Source: Rhodospirillaceae bacterium
GTDB taxonomy: Bacteria > Pseudomonadota > Alphaproteobacteria > Rhodospirillales > UBA2165
Assembly (NCBI GenBank): GCA_002687515.1
Contig: NZAK01000141.1
Coordinates: 1 to 39,223 of the forward strand
Length of the DNA stretch: 39,223 bases
Reading direction: 5' to 3'
Below are positions 1 through 7,586 of this stretch, piece after piece (within the stretch, counting starts at the first letter, position 1; every line of letters begins with the position of its first letter). The position numbers were made by a program, and so were the translations under genes. A model generated the notes under the pieces. It made no database searches. It had not been told where the DNA came from and saw only the letters and a list, made by a program, of their open reading frames with translations.

Positions 1-530
1 ATCTGGTATTCTCGAACCTGAAAACCTGGCTGAACGGCATTCACCACGGCGTCAGCGCCAAGCACCTCCAGGCATACCTCAACGAGTTCACGTTCCGATC
101 CACTAATGAGATTGCTGAGCTGCCTTTTTAGAGCGTTGCGGAGTTCTGTGGCGCTATCGTAATAAAGGATCGAAGGTTCAACATTATCCAGAACATCATA
201 TTTGACTTTCTCCATAGTCTTTTTGGCTTCGCCCCGAATGTCTTCGGAAATGGTCTTTAGTTCTCGATCACCTATGACTAGTAGAACTACCGTGCCAATT
301 AGGACGCAAGCCGTGGTTACCGTCCAAACGATGTATCCAAAAGGGTCTTTTAGGTCTAAGAAATGAGTAAATAGTATAGTCAGGGCGACAAAAAAAATTG
401 GCCACCCGAATAAAAATGCCCACACTGAAAAACGAAAATAGTCAAAAAAAGATTCTTTCTCTGGTTGCGCCAGCTCGTCAGGTTGTGTCTGCGTGTCAGA
501 ATCGGCGCTCCCAGTTTTCGCGTCGGCCAT
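1..530 (-). CDS. Partial two-helix membrane protein, C-terminus off the left edge
   Basis: Reading the minus strand from an ATG at 530 gives an open frame of 176 codons with no stop before the window edge, so only the N-terminal part is present. The first 30 or so residues are polar and acidic (starting MADAKTGSADSDTQ). Two hydrophobic segments follow at about residues 33-57 and 65-87, then a charged, probably cytoplasmic region beginning around GDRELKTISEDIRGEAKK. This suggests an inner-membrane helical hairpin with a soluble C-terminal domain. No family was recognised and no function is assigned. Codons are clearly more AT-rich than in the genes to the right. On the same strand a TATAAT hexamer lies at 598-603, about 70 bases upstream of the start, but no convincing -35 element sits at normal spacing. 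Confidence 0.7.
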   Translation of the reverse strand, partial: MADAKTGSADSDTQTQPDELAQPEKESFFDYFRFSVWAFLFGWPIFFVALTILFTHFLDLKDPFGYIVWTVTTACVLIGTVVLLVIGDRELKTISEDIRGEAKKTMEKVKYDVLDNVEPSILYYDSATELRNALKRQLSNLISGSERELVEVCLEVLGADAVVNAVQPGFQVREYQ

Positions 531-755
531 GATGTCTCCCCATATTGACGGTTTGCTTAATACAATCACTTAAATTTTATCGTTTTACGATAATCTTATT
601 ATACGCGATCTCGTTATACTAGCTTGTTCAAAAGAGCAACATCAATAACAAATGTAGAAGTTAGATGCGTGTATGTCCCTGCTTGCGTTGCTATAACTTT
701 CGTATTGTCCCCATATGGACTAAGTAAAGCTCGTTCAATCATAGTGAGGTAGAGA

Positions 756-1763
756 ATGGCCGATACCGAAAATGTGCTGGATCAAGCCGCCGATTGGCTG
801 GATGCCGGCAAGGGTGTTGCGCTGGCCACCGTGATCGGCACCTGGGGATCGTCGCCGCGCCCGGTCGGCAGCCAATTGGCCGTCGATGACAAGGGCGCCT
901 TCGTCGGTTCGGTTTCCGGCGGCTGCATCGAAGGCGCCGTCGTCGGCGAGGCCCTCAGTACCATCAATGACGGCCAAGTCCGCATCCTTGATTTCGGCGT
1001 CACCGACGAACAGGCCTGGGAGGTCGGCCTTGCCTGCGGCGGTAATGTCCGGATATTCGTCGAACGTTCGGAAGACCAGGCCGAATTGAAGCGCCTCGCC
1101 GCTGAAAAACCGGTGGCCACGGTCACCGATCTCGCCGACGGCCGCCGCGGTTTCGTGACGCCATCGGATATCTCGGGGGAATTACCCCTGGATGAAGCGA
1201 TCGTCGCCAAGGCCCGCCTGGCGCTGCGCGATGACCGCAGCAACGTTCACGAAACCGGCGGTGTTGAACTGTTCGTGCATGTCCACAATCCGCCATTGCG
1301 TTTGTTTGTGGTCGGCGCCGTGCATATCGCGCAGGCGCTGGTTCCGATGGCCCGGATCGCCGGTTACAACGTCACGGTGGCCGATCCCAGGGGATCGTTT
1401 GCCACCGATGACCGTTTTCCCGGCACCACCCTATCCGAAGAATGGCCCGACGATGCCTTGAACGCGTTCGCGCCCGATACCCGCACCGCCATCGTGACCC
1501 TGACCCATGATCCAAAGCTGGACGACCCGGCATTGGAAGTGGCCCTGAATTCGGACGCTTTCTATATCGGCTCGCTGGGCAGCCGGCGGACGCATGCGTC
1601 GAGGATCGAAAGATTGACCGAAGCCGGATATTCGGAGGAACAGATGGCCCGTATCCAGGCGCCCATCGGACTTGATCTGGGTTCCGCCTCGCCCGCCGAG
1701 ATCGCGGTTTCCATACTTGCGGAAATCATTGCCGCCAAGCACGGCAAACTCGATACCGAATGA
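756..1763 (+). CDS. XdhC/CoxI family molybdenum hydroxylase maturation protein
   Basis: A 335-residue protein of the XdhC/CoxI family. Members bind molybdenum cofactor and help sulfurate and insert it into xanthine dehydrogenase- or CO dehydrogenase-type hydroxylases in the cytoplasm. The N-terminal domain shows the family signatures GGCIEG (residues 55-60, with Cys57) and CGGNVRIFVE (94-103). A Rossmann-like C-terminal domain starts near residue 180 with VVGAVHIAQAL; the second glycine of a canonical GxGxxG is Val. Length fits two-domain members. A GAGG sequence upstream of the ATG supports the start. The stop overlaps the next gene by 4 bases, so the two are probably translationally coupled and act in one cofactor pathway. 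The hydroxylase subunits are not in the window, so the client enzyme cannot be named. Confidence 0.93.
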   Translation: MADTENVLDQAADWLDAGKGVALATVIGTWGSSPRPVGSQLAVDDKGAFVGSVSGGCIEGAVVGEALSTINDGQVRILDFGVTDEQAWEVGLACGGNVRIFVERSEDQAELKRLAAEKPVATVTDLADGRRGFVTPSDISGELPLDEAIVAKARLALRDDRSNVHETGGVELFVHVHNPPLRLFVVGAVHIAQALVPMARIAGYNVTVADPRGSFATDDRFPGTTLSEEWPDDALNAFAPDTRTAIVTLTHDPKLDDPALEVALNSDAFYIGSLGSRRTHASRIERLTEAGYSEEQMARIQAPIGLDLGSASPAEIAVSILAEIIAAKHGKLDTE

Positions 1764-3400
1764 AATTTGGACCTATTCCAACGGCCGAGGCCAGCGGCGC
1801 AATTCTGGCGCACAGCACGCGGCTGCCCGGACGCGTCATAAAAAAGGGCCGCGTCCTGAGCGGCGATGATATCGCGGCCATCGCCGAAGCCGGAATTGAA
1901 GAGATAACCGCCGCCCGCCTGGAACCCGGCGACGTCACCGAAAATGAGGCCGCCGCCGCCATTACCGAGGCTCTAGCGGGCTCGGGCGTCCGCATGGGCC
2001 GCGCATTTACCGGGCGCTGCAACCTGATCGCCGATGCGCATGGCGTGCTGATCCTCGAGCGGCAGGATCTGGACCGGCTCAACCTGGTCTCCGAATCGGT
2101 GACCGTGGCCACCCTCGCCCCATTCGATGTGGTGAGCGAGGGACAATTGGTCGCCACCATCAAAATCATCCCGTTCGCCATCGCCAGCGCTATCTTGGAT
2201 GAGGCCGTTGCCGCCGCCGGCCCGGGCGCCGGCGCGGACCGGCCGATGATATCGGTGGCGCCGTTCACGCCGCGCCAGACCGGGCTGATCCTGACCCGCC
2301 TGCCGGGGATGAAGGAAAGTATTCTCGATAATACCGCCAAAACCGCATCGCAAAGGATCGAAGCCCTTGGCAGCCGTATCAGCCAGGTGATCCGCTGCGA
2401 TCACCAGGAGGGCGCCGTGGCCGAAGCCATCAAGGCGGTCATTGATGGCGGCTGCGAGATGGTTTTTATCTTCGGCGCGAGCGCCGTCGTCGACCGCCAG
2501 GACGTATTGCCGGCGGCGGTCGAGGCGGCGGGCGGCCGCGTCGATCATTTCGGCATGCCCGTGGACCCCGGAAATCTGTTGTTTATCGGCTCGGCATCGG
2601 ACCGCCCGGTGGTCGGCATGCCCGGCTGCGCGCGTTCACCGAAACTGAACGGTTTCGATTGGGTGCTGTGGCGGCTTCTGGCCGGCATCGAGGTTACGCC
2701 GCGCGATATCATGGCTATGGGATCGGGCGGCCTTTTGAAGGAAATTTCGGAGCGCGGCCAATTGCGACAAGCCCAAGAAGACGGCGGAAAAGCCGCAGCG
2801 CGCGAGCCCCGGATCGGCGCCCTGATCCTGGCCGCCGGCTCTTCGCGCCGGATGGGCGCCGAAAACAAGTTGCTCGCCGATGTCGGCGGCAAACCGATGG
2901 TATCCCACGTTGCCGGCGCCCTCGCCGGCGCCAATGTCGTCTCGATCACCGTGGTCACCGGCCATCAGGCGGAGGCGGTCAAATCGGCGCTCGGCGAATT
3001 GGCCGCCGATTATGTCCATAACCCCGATTACGCCGAGGGTCTGAGCACATCGTTGCGCGCCGGCGTCGCTTCCCTGGCCGATGACATCGACGGGGTGGTC
3101 ATCTGTCTCGGCGACATGCCGTTGGTTTCCTCAAGCGATATCGACAACCTGATCGCCGCCTTCGACCCCCTCGAGGGACGCGGCATCTGCGTCCCGGTAT
3201 CTGGGCGCAAACGCGGCAATCCGGTGCTTTGGGCGAAATCCTACCTAACTGAAATTGCGGGCCTCGGCGGCGATGTCGGCGCCCGCCACCTGTTGGAGCA
3301 GCACGCCGACCAGGTTTACGAGGTGCCGGTATCGGGAGACGGCGTGCTGACCGATATCGACACGCCGGAACGTTTGGCGGAACTGCGTAGCCGCAAATAA
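1760..3400 (+). CDS. MoeA-like molybdopterin-binding / MobA-like nucleotidyltransferase fusion
   Basis: A 546-residue two-domain protein. Residues from about 1 to 335 resemble the molybdopterin-binding region of MoeA-like proteins, including GGCEMVFIFGASAVVDRQD and a Gly/Pro-rich VVGMPGCARSPKLNGFDWV stretch. Residues from about 350 to 546 form a MobA/MocA-like NTP transferase with the nucleotide-binding loop LILAAGSSRRMG (about 355-366), followed by a Lys (ENKLL) and a metal-binding GDMPL. In the family, such domains attach CMP or GMP to the molybdopterin phosphate. The fusion is a recognised alphaproteobacterial architecture. The ATG overlaps the XdhC stop (ATGA), implying coupled synthesis. 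With XdhC it suggests that a cytosine-dinucleotide cofactor enzyme is made, but MocA-type versus MobA-type specificity cannot be decided by eye. Confidence 0.9.
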   Translation: MKFGPIPTAEASGAILAHSTRLPGRVIKKGRVLSGDDIAAIAEAGIEEITAARLEPGDVTENEAAAAITEALAGSGVRMGRAFTGRCNLIADAHGVLILERQDLDRLNLVSESVTVATLAPFDVVSEGQLVATIKIIPFAIASAILDEAVAAAGPGAGADRPMISVAPFTPRQTGLILTRLPGMKESILDNTAKTASQRIEALGSRISQVIRCDHQEGAVAEAIKAVIDGGCEMVFIFGASAVVDRQDVLPAAVEAAGGRVDHFGMPVDPGNLLFIGSASDRPVVGMPGCARSPKLNGFDWVLWRLLAGIEVTPRDIMAMGSGGLLKEISERGQLRQAQEDGGKAAAREPRIGALILAAGSSRRMGAENKLLADVGGKPMVSHVAGALAGANVVSITVVTGHQAEAVKSALGELAADYVHNPDYAEGLSTSLRAGVASLADDIDGVVICLGDMPLVSSSDIDNLIAAFDPLEGRGICVPVSGRKRGNPVLWAKSYLTEIAGLGGDVGARHLLEQHADQVYEVPVSGDGVLTDIDTPERLAELRSRK

Positions 3401-3404
3401 ACAA

Positions 3405-3421
3405 GGCTCCCAGAGGGAGCC
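3405..3421. terminator. Hairpin between convergent genes, probable bidirectional terminator
   Basis: A perfect 7-bp stem GGCTCCC / GGGAGCC with loop AGA begins 4 bases after the stop of the cofactor fusion gene. Read on the minus strand it is followed by TTGTTTATTT, a fair U-rich tract, so it best serves as the Rho-independent terminator of the minus-strand gene ending at 3450. On the plus strand no T-run follows. Confidence 0.6.
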
Positions 3422-3449
3422 GCGTCATTCCCGTAAGTGAATAGAATAA

Positions 3450-3881
3450 CTACAGATTGATGGAAAGCTTGCCGCCCTTGGCGGGCATTTCGTCGTGGAT
3501 CACCGATGATGTGGTCTCGTAACTGCCGATCCCCCGGGTCAGCGCCGCCTGCGTCACGCGGCCGCCGGATGTTCCCGGCACGCCGGCAACATTGAACACG
3601 CTTGCAAATGCGCTGACAAAGCTTTCACTGGAATTTTCCAGCAACGCCCCGTTCATTTCGCGCCCAGGCTTTCTTGCCTGGGGTGGGCGCGTGCCGGCAC
3701 CGGAATCATCGCGCAGCGAACCGGTGTAGCGAAGCCGATCACCGCGGTCGGTGAGCGGCGCGCGTTCGTCAACCTCCGTCAACGCCGTCGGCGTCACGGG
3801 CGCCACCGCGACGCCAGCCGGATACTTGGTGGCGATCGCCGGAACCATTGCCGAGCGTGATACGCTGGATGCCAATGCCAT
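3450..3881 (-). CDS. Hypothetical protein, 143 residues
   Basis: A 143-residue protein without recognised domains. It is rich in Ala, Ser, Thr, Gly and Arg, has no obvious membrane segment, and has a low-complexity, probably disordered middle (RDDSGAGTRPPQARKPGRE). The last 60 residues look more ordered (ESFVSAFASVFNVAGVPG, then IGSYETTSSVIHDEM). Codon use matches neighbouring genes, which supports real coding. The ATG at 3881 has no clear Shine-Dalgarno. The hairpin at 3405-3421 with a U-rich tail lies just downstream. It does not share strand or spacing with the cofactor genes, so it is probably its own transcript. Function unknown. Confidence 0.6.
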   Translation of the reverse strand: MALASSVSRSAMVPAIATKYPAGVAVAPVTPTALTEVDERAPLTDRGDRLRYTGSLRDDSGAGTRPPQARKPGREMNGALLENSSESFVSAFASVFNVAGVPGTSGGRVTQAALTRGIGSYETTSSVIHDEMPAKGGKLSINL

Positions 3882-3943
3882 GCCGGAAACTCAGATTATC
3901 TCACATCTTACTATATGGTAAAAAATCATTAAAAGTCAAGGTT

Positions 3944-4756
3944 CTAAGGGTTTTGCTTCAAGCTTTCCAAGTGGGCCAGGATATCGCCGGCGGCGCCGTG
4001 CTGATAAAGGTCGTTATGGCCGGCGCGTTCATATTCGATGAATTTTTTCGGGTCAGGAGCGAGATCAAAGAGCGCCCGGCCAAAACGGATGGGAACGGTC
4101 CGGTCGCGCTTTCCGTGCAAGGCCAGAAGCGGTGCCTCGATGGCGGTAATTTTTGTTTCCGATTCAAAGCGGTCCTTGACCAGGAATTTGACCGGAAAAA
4201 TGGGAAATTGGCTTTGTGCCACCTTGGCGATTGAATTGAAGGGCGATTCCAGAACGATGGCGGCGAATTTCCTGCCGCGCGCAAGTTCGACCGCAATGCC
4301 GGCCCCCAGCGACTCGCCGTAAAGAATAATTTGCTCCTGCCCTATTCCCTTGGCTCTCAGGAATTCAAACGCCGCGGTGCCATCCCGGTAAAGCCCGTTT
4401 TCCGTTATATTTCCCGGATTTGGACCATACCCCCGATAACTCAAAAGAAAGACCCCGTATCCGGCATCGTAAAAAGGCCGCGCCTTGGATACACGATGAC
4501 CGGCATGGCCGGCGTTGCCGTGGAAATACAAAATCGTTGCGCGGCCGCTCCGGGCCGGCCGATACAACGATTTAAGGGTCAGGCCGTCCGAGGTTTTCAG
4601 GGTGGCAATCTCAAATCCCAAAGCCGTCAATTCAGCGCTACGGAATGCGGTTTTTGAGGGATGATACATCAGCCCCCTCTGGAAGAAATACAAAAGGACC
4701 AGCATGCCGGCGTAGACGGCAATAAATATTACGACGAAGTTAAGCATCTTCTTCAT
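3944..4756 (-). CDS. Membrane-anchored alpha/beta hydrolase (BEM46/ABHD13-like)
   Basis: A 270-residue serine hydrolase fold protein. The N-terminus is a single hydrophobic helix (about residues 5-26) that should act as an uncleaved membrane anchor. The hydrolase domain shows the oxyanion-hole segment HGNAGH (79-84), the nucleophile elbow GESLG with Ser149, a candidate acid Asp218 in HGKRDRTVP and the catalytic His247 in AGHNDL. This order and spacing match BEM46/ABHD13-type hydrolases, whose bacterial substrates are mostly unknown. It could be an esterase, thioesterase or lipase-like enzyme. The start MKKMLNF at 4756 gives a short positive N-region followed by the helix, which is why it is preferred. 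The gene lies 66 bases downstream of a minus-strand lipoprotein gene and could be cotranscribed with it. Confidence 0.9.
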   Translation of the reverse strand: MKKMLNFVVIFIAVYAGMLVLLYFFQRGLMYHPSKTAFRSAELTALGFEIATLKTSDGLTLKSLYRPARSGRATILYFHGNAGHAGHRVSKARPFYDAGYGVFLLSYRGYGPNPGNITENGLYRDGTAAFEFLRAKGIGQEQIILYGESLGAGIAVELARGRKFAAIVLESPFNSIAKVAQSQFPIFPVKFLVKDRFESETKITAIEAPLLALHGKRDRTVPIRFGRALFDLAPDPKKFIEYERAGHNDLYQHGAAGDILAHLESLKQNP

Positions 4757-4822
4757 CGTCCAAATTCACGCTTTTTGGGCGTCTCTGAAACGCGCGCACC
4801 TTCAGCCGGGGCAAGCCGATAT

Positions 4823-5308
4823 TTAGACTTGCGGCTTGATCTGCCAGGCGCCGCCGGCAATCTTGCACGCGGTTCCGGTGCCCTGGCCGACGCCTTCGGG
4901 CGCCGAAATAACTGCCTGAAACCGGCGGCAAACCTGGCCCTGCCCCAAATAGTAACTGCGCATCGGGGTGATCGTGCCGGCGACCCCCGTAATCGGGTTG
5001 GTCCAACTTACCACCTGGCCATTGACGGCATCCGCCATCGCGCGTTTGGTCGAGTTCTGGAACACGGCGTGATCCGACGGCATCAGACTGTCGCCGAACG
5101 TATAACCGGCGGCGACGCCAGCGGCGACACCGGCAATGGTGTAAAGCAAGGTACCGGTTCCAGCGCCAAATTGCGCGCCGATCAAGCCGCCGATGATACC
5201 GCCCGCACCCGCGCCAACCGCTTTTCCGGTGGTTAGTTCCAAGTTGACATTTTGGTGGACACACGCGGACAGCAAAAGCCCGCTCGCAAGGACCATGACT
5301 TTCTTCAT
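4823..5308 (-). CDS. Glycine-zipper outer-membrane lipoprotein (17-kDa antigen / Lpp0805-like)
   Basis: A 161-residue lipoprotein. The signal peptide MKKVMVLASGLLLSAC ends in a lipobox (LLSAC, Cys16), so the mature protein should be acylated and go to the envelope. The next region is a glycine-zipper: GKAVGAGAGGIIGGLIGAQF and then GVAAGVAAGYTFGD, with small residues at regular spacing, as in 17-kDa surface antigen and SlyB-like proteins. The C-terminal part carries the VVSWTNPITGVAGTITP and CRRF segments seen in RT0821/Lpp0805-type surface proteins. The family is linked to envelope structure, with no defined reaction. A strong AGGAGG sits 8 bases upstream of the ATG (read on the minus strand), fixing the start. 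It may form a transcript with the alpha/beta hydrolase downstream. Confidence 0.88.
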   Translation of the reverse strand: MKKVMVLASGLLLSACVHQNVNLELTTGKAVGAGAGGIIGGLIGAQFGAGTGTLLYTIAGVAAGVAAGYTFGDSLMPSDHAVFQNSTKRAMADAVNGQVVSWTNPITGVAGTITPMRSYYLGQGQVCRRFQAVISAPEGVGQGTGTACKIAGGAWQIKPQV

Positions 5309-5361
5309 GATCTACCTCCTAATTCGGCGGCTTTCTGTCCGCCTATGTGAACCAGTCATCC

Positions 5362-5377
5362 AGGGTTTTCTAACCCT
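5362..5377. other. Short hairpin between two minus-strand lipoprotein genes
   Basis: AGGGTT (5362-5367) and AACCCT (5372-5377) form a 6-bp stem with loop TTCT in the 108-base gap between the two lipoprotein genes. Read on the plus strand it is followed by an A/T-rich tract (TATAAATATTT), but both flanking genes run on the minus strand, where no U-run follows. It may mark the 3' end of the upstream lipoprotein mRNA. The support is weak. Confidence 0.3.
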
Positions 5378-5416
5378 TATAAATATTTAGGGAGTATTGC
5401 CGCGCGTGACAAGGGG

Positions 5417-5743
5417 CTATTTGTCTGGTGTCACACAGCTAAAATGCGCCCTGGCGGGCGTCAACAGCGGGCATTGCATGATATCTTGGCGCTCAAATTT
5501 GGCTGTTTTACCGAATTTTTGGCAGGTGCTCTCGGCCAATGCCAACACATCCTGCGGCGTCGTGGTTGAACCGTTATAGCAAATCGCCACCTGTGCCATA
5601 TCCGTCGGCTCTTTTCCGAAATTCGGTGCATTCCGGTTAAATTCGTTGGGATTATGGACGTAGGGCGCCAATCCCGAGCAGCCGACCAGGAATACCGGCA
5701 GGAGAATTGCGATCAGGCGGAACTCTTTTGTCAGACGGATCAT
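5417..5743 (-). CDS. Small lipoprotein of unknown function
   Basis: A 108-residue protein with a signal peptide and lipobox (LVGC, Cys22), so an envelope lipoprotein. The mature part starts SGLAPYVHNPNEFNRNA and contains the segment AQVAICYNGSTTTPQDV and four Cys residues (including ICYN, STCQKFG, IMQCP and FSCV) that could form two disulfides in the periplasm. No Pfam-type family could be named. An AGGAG lies a few bases upstream of the ATG at 5743 and fixes the start. It is transcribed away from the membrane protein gene at 5940; the 196-base divergent gap should contain both promoters. It may be read through into the glycine-zipper lipoprotein gene downstream. Confidence 0.78.
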   Translation of the reverse strand: MIRLTKEFRLIAILLPVFLVGCSGLAPYVHNPNEFNRNAPNFGKEPTDMAQVAICYNGSTTTPQDVLALAESTCQKFGKTAKFERQDIMQCPLLTPARAHFSCVTPDK

Positions 5744-5887
5744 GGGCTCCTCTATAGCGCCAATCCAAATTCAAAACAATCTCGGCGGCGGCAATTAATG
5801 AATTATTGGCTAAAGCCGCAATAAGATAACACTGGGGTGTACTAACCCCCATGCTCCATAATAGAATCAGTTCAGAACGAAGAGATT

Positions 5888-5909
5888 CGCGGGCAAGAAT
5901 TTTCCCGCG
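5888..5909 (+). other. Hairpin in the 5' leader of the 5940 gene
   Basis: CGCGGG (5888-5893) and CCCGCG (5904-5909) are perfect inverted arms around a 10-base AT-rich loop, ending about 30 bases before the ATG at 5940. A second smaller inverted repeat, GGGGT / ACCCC (5834-5838, 5845-5849), lies upstream in the same divergent gap. These could be a 5' UTR structure or an operator. No regulator is identified. Confidence 0.3.
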
Positions 5910-5939
5910 CATGAGATCGGCACCAGAAGGAGTGTTGCG

Positions 5940-6284
5940 ATGATTAAGATTTATGGACTTACGCGCTTTCAGCCTCCCGGATGGGAACATGACGGCACCC
6001 AGGTAACGCCAACCCTTATCGAATTGACGGCTAAACGCTGGAAGGGGCTTATCCTGGTCTCATACGTTTTGTTCGCCGCCGGACTATTGATCATGGGACA
6101 GCAGCTTTGGAGCGGTCTGTATCGCCCCTTGTTTGACGGTCAGCTGGCATTGGACGGCTCGCCAATCTCACTGCTGGGAGAAGCATTTTCGGGGCTTGGC
6201 GCGGTTTTCGGAACAATCGCCGTGGTCCTGGCGCTGGCTGTCATGGTCTATGCGCGCTTCATGGCATGGTGGAGGCACGGTTGA
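5940..6284 (+). CDS. Small two-helix inner membrane protein
   Basis: A 114-residue protein of unknown function. It has a polar N-terminus of about 34 residues, a first hydrophobic helix (about 35-55, KGLILVSYVLFAAGLLIMGQ), an amphipathic loop with several Leu and Ser residues, and a second helix (about 85-107, VFGTIAVVLALAVMVYARFM) ending in a short basic tail. AGAAGGAG upstream of the ATG supports the start. It leads a plus-strand run. The DUF1194 gene starts only 1 base after its stop, strongly suggesting an operon. The neighbour is an exported VWA-like protein, so a joint envelope role is possible, but this is inference only. Confidence 0.75.
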   Translation: MIKIYGLTRFQPPGWEHDGTQVTPTLIELTAKRWKGLILVSYVLFAAGLLIMGQQLWSGLYRPLFDGQLALDGSPISLLGEAFSGLGAVFGTIAVVLALAVMVYARFMAWWRHG

Positions 6285-6285
6285 T

Positions 6286-7170
6286 TTGACGAGCTTCGCC
6301 GGCCGCCGCCCGCTTTGGCGCCGTTTGCCGCCGGGTGTTGTTCCAGCCTTCGTTGCAATATGGATGATGGCGGCGCCGGCTCACCCGGCCGAGCGCGTCG
6401 ATCTGGAATTGGTCCTGGCCACCGACACGTCGCGCAGCATCGACGAAAGTGAAGCCCGATTGCAGCGCGAAGGGGTGGCCGCGGCGCTCCGCCACCCCGA
6501 CATCATCGGCGCCATTCAATCGGGGTATCACAAGAAAATAGCGGCTGCCTACATCGATTACTCAAGCCGCAATTTCAATGAAATCATCGTCGAATGGCGC
6601 ATCATCGACGGCTTGCAAAGCGCCGCCGCCTTTGCCCGCGCCCTTACCGAAACGCCATTGACATTCGGGCGGCGCACTTCGATCAGCGACGGCTTGGAAA
6701 TGGCCGCGCAAATGATCGAAAGCAACCAATACATCGGAACCAGGCGGGTCATCGATGTCGCCGGTGATGGCCCCAACAATCACGGCCGCCTGGTCAACGA
6801 CGTCCGCGACGAAATTATCGCCAAGGGGATCACCATCAACGGCCTGCCGATCATCAATGACGGCAACTTCGGGTTCGCGCGGCAGTTCAACATCGAAGAC
6901 CTTGACGATTATTACCGGGGCTGCGTGATCGGCGGCAACGCCGCGTTTTTGGTGGTCGCCCGCGACTTCAAGGATTTCGCCCGGGCGATCCGCAGGAAAC
7001 TTATATTCGAGATCGCGCAAAGCGGCACCGGGACGGAGGCAAAAATGCAGAATTTGCTTCATCGGATTGTGCAAACGGGCCGCCCGCATGGCGCCTATGT
7101 TTACAAACGCGGTTGCGATATCGGCGAGCGCCTGTGGCTGCGCCGTTTCTATGATCCGGATAATTATTAA
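6286..7170 (+). CDS. DUF1194 exported VWA-like protein, TTG start
   Basis: A 294-residue protein of the DUF1194 family, which has a von Willebrand factor A-like fold. From the TTG at 6286 it begins with a basic N-region and hydrophobic stretch (VVPAFVAIWMMAAPAHPA), a likely Sec signal peptide with cleavage near AHPA/ER. The mature domain opens with LVLATDTSRSIDE, a MIDAS-like DxSxS (residues 47-51), and later shows the family segments FGRRTSISDGLEMAA and DVAGDGPNNHGR. The start is chosen because GGAGG (6271-6275) is well placed before TTG 6286 and the upstream gene's stop ends at 6284. Longer in-frame starts would run far into the upstream membrane-protein gene and spoil the signal peptide. 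The function of the family is not known; a periplasmic binding role is plausible. Confidence 0.88.
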   Translation: MTSFAGRRPLWRRLPPGVVPAFVAIWMMAAPAHPAERVDLELVLATDTSRSIDESEARLQREGVAAALRHPDIIGAIQSGYHKKIAAAYIDYSSRNFNEIIVEWRIIDGLQSAAAFARALTETPLTFGRRTSISDGLEMAAQMIESNQYIGTRRVIDVAGDGPNNHGRLVNDVRDEIIAKGITINGLPIINDGNFGFARQFNIEDLDDYYRGCVIGGNAAFLVVARDFKDFARAIRRKLIFEIAQSGTGTEAKMQNLLHRIVQTGRPHGAYVYKRGCDIGERLWLRRFYDPDNY

Positions 7171-7191
7171 GATCAGCTTGCCGCAATTACC

Positions 7192-7455
7192 ATGCCCGAC
7201 ACGGACAGATTTGAGACCCTGGCCATTCATGCCGTAACCTACCTGCTGTCGGATGCGCGCACCCGCGACGGCTTTCTCGGAAGCACCGGTCTCGAGGAAT
7301 CCGCCATCCGCGCGGGTCTTGAAAATGTCGGCTTCCTGACCGGCGTCTTGGAGTATCTGTTAAACCGCGAAGACCTTCTGACGGATTTCTGCAAACAATA
7401 CGGCTATCCGCCGGAGATGCCGGCAAAAGCACTGCATGCATTGGCACAAAGCTGA
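7192..7455 (+). CDS. DUF3572 domain protein
   Basis: An 87-residue, mostly helical soluble protein matching the DUF3572 pattern. It has an N-terminal helix with the FETLAIHAVTYLL segment, then FLGSTGLEESAIRAGLENVGFLTGVLEYLL, and the C-terminal LTDFCKQYGYPPEMPAKAL. The whole protein is the domain, and length fits the family. It begins 21 bases after the DUF1194 stop on the same strand and is followed by a response regulator gene, an order often seen in alphaproteobacteria. No catalytic motif is visible, and the function is unknown. There is no clear Shine-Dalgarno, so coupling with the upstream gene is possible. Confidence 0.85.
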   Translation: MPDTDRFETLAIHAVTYLLSDARTRDGFLGSTGLEESAIRAGLENVGFLTGVLEYLLNREDLLTDFCKQYGYPPEMPAKALHALAQS

Positions 7456-7586
7456 TGCTTAACAGTTGGCCAAGATGACTATCCGTTCATCACAACATAC
7501 GACTCTAGTATTCCAAATTTGATTTTTTTTGATTACATTTAATTCTTAGAGAGATATGGGGCTTCACATTCACCAGGCCTGGGAAG

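Noticed and set aside
598-620. Candidate promoter with TATAAT on the minus strand
   Set aside because: The -10 match is perfect, but the nearest TTGAAC is 22 bases away, too far for a normal sigma-70 promoter.
6133-6285. Longer N-terminus for the DUF1194 gene
   Set aside because: It would overlap the upstream membrane-protein gene in another frame and bury the signal peptide; TTG 6286 with GGAGG upstream fits better.
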